Below are positions 42,889-49,180 of a DNA stretch of 49,180 nucleotides, in pieces; position 1 is the first letter of the stretch; each line of letters opens with the position of its first letter. Source of the DNA: a bacterium (GTDB lineage: Bacteria; Planctomycetota; UBA11346). The translations under genes and the position numbers were made by a program. The stretch spans positions 4,238 to 53,417 of the forward strand of contig JAIFKN010000088.1 of the NCBI GenBank assembly GCA_020049615.1, in the 5' to 3' direction. The notes under the pieces were generated by a model that worked only from the letters and a program-made list of their open reading frames with translations, had not been told where the DNA came from and did not search any database.

Positions 42889-45800
42889 GGGGATCCTGCG
42901 GCGGGTTCGACGACCGCGTTGACGATGTGCCAGGCGCCGTCCTTCCGGCGCATCTCCCAGCGCACGGCCGACTGCTCCTCGGGGGCGTTGTCCATGGCAT
43001 GGACGAGAGCGATGCTGCCGACTGCGGTCTCGCCGTTGCGTGCGAAACCGGTCAGGCGGGTGGTGAGGCGGGCCCCCGGCATGGCCATGAACTCGATCAG
43101 TTGGCTTCCGTCGGCGGGCCCCCCGGCGAACAGCGCCCCGAGGGCGGTGGCATCGCGCTTGGCGAAGGCTGCATCGAGGGCTGCCAGCAGGGCGATGGCG
43201 GCTTCTCGGCTGCGTCGATCATCGAGACGACGGCGCAGGTCGGGGATTTCGGCCCGCTCGGCTCCCGCCTCGGCGGTGAAGGCGTCGAGCTCGGCAGCCA
43301 GCGGCGGGATCGGCTGCTGGAGGTCGTCGAGCTTCGCCGCCAGGACCTTGGCCCGTTCCTGGCGTTCGCGCTCCAGCGCCTCGGCCTTGGCCCGCTCCTG
43401 CGCCTCGGTGACACGAGCGGCGTTGAGCTGGCTGGCGGCCAGAACGGCCTGCGGACTGCCGGGCGCCAGCTTCTCCAGCCGCGCCAGCTCGGCAGCTGCG
43501 CCGGCAAGGTCGCGGGCGGCAACGAGTGCCTCCACCTGCTTGCGGCTGGCGTCGATGGCGTCCTTGCGCTCCCGCACCGTGTTCAGGCCGAGGGTCGCCG
43601 ACTCGCTCTTGGGATCGAGCTGGCGGGCTGCGGTATAGGCGAGCTGCGCCGCATCGAGATCGTTGCGGGCGAGCGCCGCAGCGCCCTGGGCGAGCTGCTC
43701 GCTGACCGCACGCTCCAGCGCGTCGGACTTCTCGCGCGCCGCCTTGGCCCGGCGCAGGGCGTTGCTCGCCTGGCTGTCATCCGGGTGCTGCTCGACGAGG
43801 GCGGTGAGCAGTTCCTCGGCCTTGCCCGCCTGGCCCTCGGTCAGGAGGTTGTCGGCTTCGAGCAGGACGCGGTCACGCTGCTTGCGTTGGCCATCGAGCC
43901 GCTCGATGTCGGCCAGCAAGGTGGCCAGCGCCGGATCATCGGGGATCAGGCCCTTGGCCTTGGCTGCGGCAGTGCCGGCGTATTCGACGTTGCCGCGCTT
44001 GAACGCGTCCTGCGCCTCGACCAGGGCCAGACGCCCCTCGGCGGCGTCGAGCGCCTTGGCCATCTCGGCCCAGGCCGGATCGTCGGACTTCAGGCCGCGG
44101 TTGACGTTCACCACCCGTCGCGCCTCGGGCAGATCACCGCGTGCCAGGGCCTCGCGGGCGCTGTTCAAGGCGGGATCTACAGTGCCTGCCGTCGGGGTCG
44201 CAGCCGCGGTGGCGGCGGCTGCGGCGGCGGCTGCGGCGGCTGCGGCCTGACGACGGGCCTGCTCGTGCGCCACTTCGACCTTGCGCAAGGCGAGGGCCAG
44301 TTCCTTGTCGTCGGGATCCCGGGCGATCAGGGCGGCCAGGGCTGATTCGGCGTCATCATAGCGTCCCTCGACCAGCATCGCCTCGGCCGAGGCGATGGCA
44401 TCGCGGCGCTCCTTGTCGCGATGCTGCTGCTGCGACAGGGCGGTGAGGAGCGTGGTCACCTGGGAGTCGACCGCCACGCTGGCCGGCACGGTCGGAGGGG
44501 CATCCACCGGCCGCTGCGCCGGGACAGGATCCGACGGGGCGGGTGGCGGAGAACGCGTCAGCCACCAGGCAGCTGCCCCGCCAGCGGCCAGCAATCCGAC
44601 CACGACCGCGACCGTGGGTCCGCTGGAGCGCCGAGCCGGCTTGCTCGTCGTACCGGCGCCCGCTGGCGAGGCGAAGGTGCCGCTGCCGATGATGGTGGCC
44701 CCGCTCATCAGCAGATCAGGGCGTTCGAGGGCGATCGCCGGCGGCTGGCCGTCGCGCAGGCGTTCGAGGTCGGCGAGCAGATCGACGGCGCTGCCGTAGC
44801 GGTCGTCCGCCCGCTTCTGCATGCACTTCAGCACCACCGCCTGGAAGTCGTCGGGGATGTTGGGGTCCAGTTCGCGCGGCGCCTTGGGCGGGGCGTGGAT
44901 GTGCTGGTAGATGACCGAGGTGGCGTTCTCGCCGGTGAACGGCAGGCGGCCGGTGAGCAGTTCGTAGAACACCACGCCGAGGGCGTAGAGGTCGGTGCGT
45001 TGGTCGCATGGCTCGCCGCGGCCCTGTTCGGGACTGAAGTAGCTGACCGTGCCCATCACCGTGCCGCTCATGGTCAGCGAGTGCGCCGCCGTGGCCAGGC
45101 GGACCAGACCGAAGTCCATGATCTTGAGCGACCCCTTGCGGTCGATCATCATGTTGCCCGGCTTGATGTCGCGATGGACGATGCCGTGCTCGCCGGCCGC
45201 GGCGAGCCCCTTGGCCGCCTGCAGGACCAGCTCCAGGGCCTGCTTGTACGACGGCTTGAAGCCCGTGCGCAGCTTGCGCGACAGGTCCTCGCCATCGACG
45301 AACTCCATGGCGAAGTAGTGGTGGCCCTGGTGCACGCCGGCGGCGAAGACCTGCACGACGTGCGGGCTGCTCATCTTCGCGACCGCCTTGGCCTCCAGCT
45401 GGAAGCGCTCGCGGAACTGCTCGTTCTCCGACAGGTGGCCCGGCAGCACCTTGATCGCCACCTGGCGGTCGAGCGACAACTGCTTGCCGAGATACACCGC
45501 GCCCATGCCTCCACGACCGAGCAGACGGCTGAACTGGAAGTCGCCCCATACCTCGCCCAGGTGGGTGCCATCCGAGGCGCTCGGCGGTCCCGAACCGACG
45601 TGCAGGTTGGTCACGTCCGTCCCGGCATGCTTGCGGGCTGGATCGCTGACATGGGTAGGTATGGCGTCCTGAACGTCCGCTCCCGGGGCGACGGTCATCG
45701 CCGTGTGCTGGACCGACGGACCCTTGGCCCCGGACAGGTCGGAGACGACGGTGCATTCCTGACCCGACAGATCGCTGACGAGGGTCTTGTCGTCCTTGGT

Positions 45801-45896
45801 GCCAGGCACGGTCGGCCTGGTCTGGTCGTTGCTGGCGGGGTCTGGCATCCAGCAATCAACCATCGCCGGCTGGCGGTGGGGGTCAATCGGCACCAT
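42885..45896 (-). CDS. Large Hanks-type Ser/Thr protein kinase with TM and TPR-like extracellular region
   Basis: 1003 residues. N-terminal ~115 residues: low-complexity, with a VSDLSG unit twice (about 40-45 and 51-56). The kinase domain is about 119-380: GRGGMGAVY (127-135), Lys149, HRDIKPGN with D243, DFG 261-263, GTVSYFSPEQ. A TM segment at about 428-446 is followed by ~550 residues of helical TPR-like repeats, including an Ala-rich stretch (about 540-560) encoded by a GCx-repeat tract at about 44205-44250. The last ~100 residues resemble a small SnoaL/NTF2-like domain. The extracellular part probably senses a ligand. The 45896 ATG comes from repeat element B; an internal ATG (MVDCW, 45863) is possible. 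Confidence 0.9.
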   Translation of the reverse strand: MVPIDPHRQPAMVDCWMPDPASNDQTRPTVPGTKDDKTLVSDLSGQECTVVSDLSGAKGPSVQHTAMTVAPGADVQDAIPTHVSDPARKHAGTDVTNLHVGSGPPSASDGTHLGEVWGDFQFSRLLGRGGMGAVYLGKQLSLDRQVAIKVLPGHLSENEQFRERFQLEAKAVAKMSSPHVVQVFAAGVHQGHHYFAMEFVDGEDLSRKLRTGFKPSYKQALELVLQAAKGLAAAGEHGIVHRDIKPGNMMIDRKGSLKIMDFGLVRLATAAHSLTMSGTVMGTVSYFSPEQGRGEPCDQRTDLYALGVVFYELLTGRLPFTGENATSVIYQHIHAPPKAPRELDPNIPDDFQAVVLKCMQKRADDRYGSAVDLLADLERLRDGQPPAIALERPDLLMSGATIIGSGTFASPAGAGTTSKPARRSSGPTVAVVVGLLAAGGAAAWWLTRSPPPAPSDPVPAQRPVDAPPTVPASVAVDSQVTTLLTALSQQQHRDKERRDAIASAEAMLVEGRYDDAESALAALIARDPDDKELALALRKVEVAHEQARRQAAAAAAAAAAAATAAATPTAGTVDPALNSAREALARGDLPEARRVVNVNRGLKSDDPAWAEMAKALDAAEGRLALVEAQDAFKRGNVEYAGTAAAKAKGLIPDDPALATLLADIERLDGQRKQRDRVLLEADNLLTEGQAGKAEELLTALVEQHPDDSQASNALRRAKAAREKSDALERAVSEQLAQGAAALARNDLDAAQLAYTAARQLDPKSESATLGLNTVRERKDAIDASRKQVEALVAARDLAGAAAELARLEKLAPGSPQAVLAASQLNAARVTEAQERAKAEALERERQERAKVLAAKLDDLQQPIPPLAAELDAFTAEAGAERAEIPDLRRRLDDRRSREAAIALLAALDAAFAKRDATALGALFAGGPADGSQLIEFMAMPGARLTTRLTGFARNGETAVGSIALVHAMDNAPEEQSAVRWEMRRKDGAWHIVNAVVEPAAGSP

Positions 45897-46046
45897 TGCC
45901 CCAGGGGTTAGGGGTTAGGGGTTAGGGGTTAGGGTCGTTGGGCAGTGCGGTTCCGGACCACGAGGCAGCCTTCGCACCGTATGCCGTGGTCCGTGACGAT
46001 TCCGCGGCACGACCCTAACCCCTAATCCCTAACCCCTGGGGCAATG
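45894..46046. repeat. Inverted-repeat element B: GGGGTTA heptads, same family as element A
   Basis: Left arm 45894-45938 and right arm 46009-46046 are inverted copies. Both start CATTGCCCCAGGGG and end AGGGTCGT; the left has one more GGGGTTA heptad than the right, and the right carries one GGGATTA variant. The interior has its own 9-bp inverted pair (45954-45962 with 45985-45993). The left end contains the kinase ATG (GGGGCAATG on the minus strand), the right end another GGGGCAATG that leads into a 22-codon dead-end frame. The left arm has five G-runs, a strong quadruplex candidate. Divergent from the HhH gene. Confidence 0.85.
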
Positions 46047-46116
46047 AGGTGCAATGAATTGACCCCCCTAACCCCTGGGACAATGAGGTGCCATGCACTG
46101 GCAATGAATTGACCCC
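46027..46116. repeat. Imperfect direct duplication beside element B
   Basis: The block at 46027-46065 is repeated at 46066-46116. Both copies contain CCCTAACCCCTGGG, CAATGAGGTG and GCAATGAATTGACCCC; the second copy has an 11-bp insertion (around CATGCACTGG) and one G-to-A change. The copies extend the right end of element B toward the HhH gene. Confidence 0.75.
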
Positions 46117-46159
46117 TCCTCCGCCCCCGCTAGCCTGCCCACCCCTCTGGAGCAGCCGC

Positions 46160-47074
46160 ATGGCCAAGCCCGCCGCGGGTCCCGACGCCGCATTGTCCGC
46201 CGACCTCGCCCGTGTCACCGAGGCGCTCGAAGAGCGCTATGGCCGGCGCAAGCCGCAGACCTATGAGGACGTCATCGAAGCCCTGGTCCAGCAGATCCTT
46301 GAACTCGGCGTGCCCGAGCGCTCGGCCAAGGACGCGATGAAGCGTCTGCGGGACGAGTTCATCGACTGGAATGACATGCGGGTCGCGACCGTGCGCGAGA
46401 TCGAAGACGTCCTCGGCGTGCGCTATCCGAAGGTGCGTGAGAAGTCCGAGGACCTGCGCCACCTGCTCGCCGACCTCTACACCGCCTTCCGCCGCATGGA
46501 CATCCGCGAGGCGCTGGCCGGCGATGGCATCGAGACCCTGCGCGCCCTGCCTGAGACCAGCAACATCCGGCGCGACTTCGTCGACCGTTCGCTGCTGCTC
46601 GCCCTCGGGCTGAAGGTGTTCCCCTGCGACGAGGAGCAGCTCCGGCTGCTCAAGTTCCTCGGCGGCTGCTCCAAGGCGTGGACCCTGCAGCAGGCACAGA
46701 AGCGCCTGGAGGAAGCCCTCGACCTCGAAGGCATGGACCGCCTCTCTCGGACCCTGCGCGAGCACGTGCAGATGTACCAGGAGGCGGGTCTCGACGAACC
46801 GCAGATCATCGCCCACGGCTGGGACAAGCCAGATCCGCTGGGCATGGACAAGGTCAAGAAGGCCAAGAACGGCAAGGTCGAGAAGCCGGCCACAGCCAAG
46901 GTCGAGAAGCCCAAGACCGGCAAGGTCGAGAAGCCCAAGACCGGCAAGGTTGAGAAGCCCAAAGCGGACAAGCCCAAGGCCGAGAAGCCCAAGGCGGACA
47001 AGCCCAAGGCCGAGAAGCCCAAGGCCGCCAAGGCGGCAGCCAAGCCCGAGAAGAAGCCTAGCGCGAAGAAGTGA
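46160..47074 (+). CDS. HhH-GPD-like protein with histone-H1-like Lys/Pro tail
   Basis: 304 residues from the ATG at 46160, GGAG about 7 nt upstream. Residues about 20-220 resemble the endonuclease III helix-hairpin-helix fold (VIEALVQQILELGVPERSA, FIDWNDMRVATVREIEDVLG, YPKVREKSEDLRHLLADLY). I do not see the four-Cys iron-sulfur loop or a clear catalytic Lys/Asp pair, so repair activity is uncertain. From about residue 235 the protein is a Lys/Pro/Ala/Glu tail of KVEKPKTG and DKPKAEKPKA units. Tails of this kind bind DNA non-specifically. YebC follows after 3 bp. Confidence 0.75.
   Translation: MAKPAAGPDAALSADLARVTEALEERYGRRKPQTYEDVIEALVQQILELGVPERSAKDAMKRLRDEFIDWNDMRVATVREIEDVLGVRYPKVREKSEDLRHLLADLYTAFRRMDIREALAGDGIETLRALPETSNIRRDFVDRSLLLALGLKVFPCDEEQLRLLKFLGGCSKAWTLQQAQKRLEEALDLEGMDRLSRTLREHVQMYQEAGLDEPQIIAHGWDKPDPLGMDKVKKAKNGKVEKPATAKVEKPKTGKVEKPKTGKVEKPKADKPKAEKPKADKPKAEKPKAAKAAAKPEKKPSAKK
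46874..47029 (+). repeat. Coding tandem repeats: four 24-bp then two 30-bp units
   Basis: Four 24-bp units start at 46874, 46898, 46922 and 46946 (second and third identical), then two near-identical 30-bp units at 46970 and 47000. They encode the Lys/Pro-rich tail. Copy number is likely variable between strains. Confidence 0.9.
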
Positions 47075-47077
47075 ACC

Positions 47078-47830
47078 GTGGCGCTCCGCTCCGGCCGTTA
47101 CCATAATCTCAAGCACCACAAGGACGCCGCTGACCAGAAACGGGCGGCGACGTGGGCCAAGATGGGCGTGCTGATCGTCTCGGCGGTCCAGCTGGGTGGT
47201 GGCACGCGGCCCGAGGACAATCCCCGCCTCCGCCTCGCCGTCACCCGGGCCCGCGCGGCGCAGATGAGCAGCGACGCGATCGAGCGGGCGATCAAGAAGG
47301 GCTCTGGCGTCGGAGCGGACGGCAAGCAGATGGTCGAACTGACCTACGAAGGTTACGGCCCCGGCGGCGTGGCGGTGGTGGTCGAGGCCCTGACCGACAA
47401 CCGGAACCGAACCGCACCCGAGGTGAAGAAGATCTTCGAGGTCCACGGCGGCGCCCTCGGCGCCCCCGGCTGCGTCGCCTGGCAGTTCAAGCCGCGCTCG
47501 CTGTTCGTGGTCGAAGGCGCCGACGACACGCGCGTGATGGAAGCGCTGCTCGACGGCGGCGCAGACGCCATCGACGTCACCTTCGCCGATGGTTCGACCA
47601 CGGTGATCGCCGAGATCAAGGATTACGACGCGATCGCCAAGTCCCTTGCCGCAGCCAAGCTGACCGTGGTGCGCAGCGACCTGACCCGGATTCCCGACAC
47701 CGAGATCCCGGTGACCGATCCGGCGGTGGCCGAGGCGGTGCAGGCCTTGCTCGACGATCTCGATGACCATGCCGATGTGCAGGAAGCCCTGCATAATTGT
47801 GCTTGGGGGCTGGCGCCCCCACGGCCCTGA
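47078..47830 (+). CDS. yebC: YebC/PmpR-family protein
   Basis: 250 residues from a GTG at 47078, 3 bp after the previous stop. The family opening is recognisable but divergent (GRYHNLKHHKDAADQKRAAT in place of GHSKWxNIKHRK). NPRLRLAVTRARAAQMSSDA, ERAIKKGSG, LTYEGYGPGGVAVVVEALTD and NRTAPEVKKIF are standard. YebC proteins act as transcription regulators or help ribosomes through polyproline stalls. The last ~12 residues (NCAWGLAPPRP) are encoded by the start of a hairpin array, so the natural C-terminus may have been replaced. Confidence 0.93.
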   Translation: MALRSGRYHNLKHHKDAADQKRAATWAKMGVLIVSAVQLGGGTRPEDNPRLRLAVTRARAAQMSSDAIERAIKKGSGVGADGKQMVELTYEGYGPGGVAVVVEALTDNRNRTAPEVKKIFEVHGGALGAPGCVAWQFKPRSLFVVEGADDTRVMEALLDGGADAIDVTFADGSTTVIAEIKDYDAIAKSLAAAKLTVVRSDLTRIPDTEIPVTDPAVAEAVQALLDDLDDHADVQEALHNCAWGLAPPRP

Positions 47831-47989
47831 CGGGCCTGCCCCCCGGGCTTTGTCGGGACTCGTTTTCGTCGCAAGCTCCGAAAACGTGGCGGCATGGGCT
47901 GCGCCCATTGTATGCCGCCACCGCCCCTTGGCGCCCGATCCTCGCTGACGCTGCGGCCAGGGCTACGCCCTGCCCCCATCCGATGGGGG
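47805..47989. repeat. Second array of short perfect hairpins
   Basis: Consecutive palindromes: GGGGGC-tggc-GCCCCC (47805-47820, inside the end of yebC); CGTTTTCG/CGAAAACG (47861-47868 with 47879-47886); a 10-bp outer stem (47886-47895 with 47912-47921) around ATGGGC-tgc-GCCCAT; AGGGC-tac-GCCCT; CCCCCAT-ccg-ATGGGGG (47973-47989). The nested ATGGGC unit has the same design as in the array at 32249-32357. No gene lies in the 221-bp gap up to 48051. Confidence 0.7.
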
Positions 47990-48051
47990 ATACGACACTT
48001 GACCGGCGCTCCTGCCACCGCATTATCCCCGCCCTTCCAAACGGAGTTCCC

Positions 48052-48285
48052 ATGGCCCGCGGTCAGCATCGTTTCCGTCACCTCCGCCTGCTTGGCGAGA
48101 AGAAGATCCAGGCCACCTCCAAGGCGTTCAACGCCCCCCGCGACGTCCGCATGAAGGAACTGGTCAAGAAGCAGCTCGCCGCCGGCAAGCCGCTCAGCGC
48201 CCCGGCCCAGAGCTGGGTCTCGCGCCAGGCTGGCCGCCCCTTCACCAAGTTGACCGCCGAACAGGTCGCCAAGACCATCGGCTGA
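48052..48285 (+). CDS. Small basic protein of unknown function
   Basis: 77 residues, strongly basic (15 Lys/Arg in the first 45), with GGAG 6 nt before the ATG. The sequence (MARGQHRFRHLRLLGEKKIQ, LSAPAQSWVSRQAGRPFTKL) is helical with no membrane segment. The size, charge and clean ribosome site suggest an expressed nucleic-acid- or ribosome-associated protein, but I do not recognise a family. A strong terminator follows at 48307. Confidence 0.7.
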   Translation: MARGQHRFRHLRLLGEKKIQATSKAFNAPRDVRMKELVKKQLAAGKPLSAPAQSWVSRQAGRPFTKLTAEQVAKTIG

Positions 48286-48306
48286 GACAGTCGACCGGAT
48301 CAAGGG

Positions 48307-48337
48307 AAACAGCCAGGTGCAGCGCACCTGGCTGTTT
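48307..48337. terminator. Bidirectional terminator hairpin between convergent genes
   Basis: Perfect 13-bp stem (48307-48319 with 48325-48337) and 5-nt loop. The stem begins AAAC and ends GTTT, giving a short T-run on either strand. It lies between the small basic-protein gene and the convergent mnmA gene. Confidence 0.75.
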
Positions 48338-48406
48338 GCGTTGTGTGCCTGGCAGGTCTCGCCAGCAGGAGGAGACAGTCCTCTCCGGACCAGCGGAATT
48401 CGAACG

Positions 48407-49180
<774 letters not shown>

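Noticed and set aside
46044..46112. 22-codon frame starting at the right end of element B
   Set aside because: It ends before the HhH gene, lies in repeat sequence and has no conserved look; it may be a decoy or upstream leader frame, but there is no support for a product.
46874..47029. CRISPR-like repeat array
   Set aside because: The units are in-frame coding repeats of 24 and 30 bp without unique spacers.

Overview
The window is a 49 kb piece of a GC-rich bacterial chromosome. It is densely packed, with many 1-4 bp stop/start overlaps. The gene mix suggests a heterotroph of the Planctomycetota/Verrucomicrobiota/Lentisphaerota group: a Cys-type sulfatase, a GH28 pectin-lyase-fold hydrolase, a CE15-like esterase, a glycyl-radical enzyme, a PF12831-type FAD oxidoreductase, several AraC regulators, PPi-dependent phosphofructokinase, and large Hanks-type kinases. 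That placement is inference; no 16S rRNA or ribosomal marker is present. No phage, insertion sequence or CRISPR array was seen.

Layout. 1-3622: a FIST-like protein (cut by the left edge) and a cupin phosphomannose-isomerase-like enzyme, with a divergent AraC regulator. 3623-9601: a gene remnant, tRNA-Gly(GCC) with its terminator, then on the minus strand a GAF/SpoIIE phosphatase, a long S41 protease and hemB (the last two overlap by 4 bp). 9667-10605: an HDOD protein. 10877-20365: a carbohydrate/small-molecule catabolic region. It holds a glycyl-radical enzyme, its activase and a phytanoyl-CoA dioxygenase-like enzyme in one operon, then a GH28 enzyme and an FAD oxidoreductase, with three AraC regulators in between. 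Two AraC intergenic regions contain direct repeats spaced 21-22 bp, as expected of AraC operators. 20511-20626 is a strongly foldable non-coding segment. 20658-23308: a sulfatase and a CE15-like esterase, translationally coupled.

23596-35682 is mixed housekeeping: a membrane protein, HAD hydrolase, PhnP-like and RNase Z metallo-hydrolases, SpoIID-like lipoprotein, HEAT-type lipoprotein, discoidin-domain protein, PPi-PFK, polysaccharide deacetylase, glycerate kinase, Gfo/Idh/MocA oxidoreductase, a small unknown and peptidyl-tRNA hydrolase. 35742-37940 encodes a rare architecture: a Ser/Thr kinase fused to a complete but catalytically altered GspE/PilB-type ATPase. 37960-45896 is a minus-strand operon: giant TPR-type Ser/Thr kinase, beta-propeller protein, two-TM membrane protein, mannose-6-phosphate isomerase. 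46160-49180: an HhH-GPD protein with a histone-H1-like Lys/Pro tail, YebC, a small basic protein and mnmA (cut by the right edge).

The most unusual DNA signals are two related inverted-repeat elements (30068-30248 and 45894-46046). They are built from telomere-like GGGGTTA heptads, sit in divergent intergenic regions, and their ends (GGGGCAATG) supply or abut the start codons of RNase Z, PPi-PFK and the giant kinase. Two other intergenic regions carry arrays of short perfect hairpins with mostly 3-nt loops.
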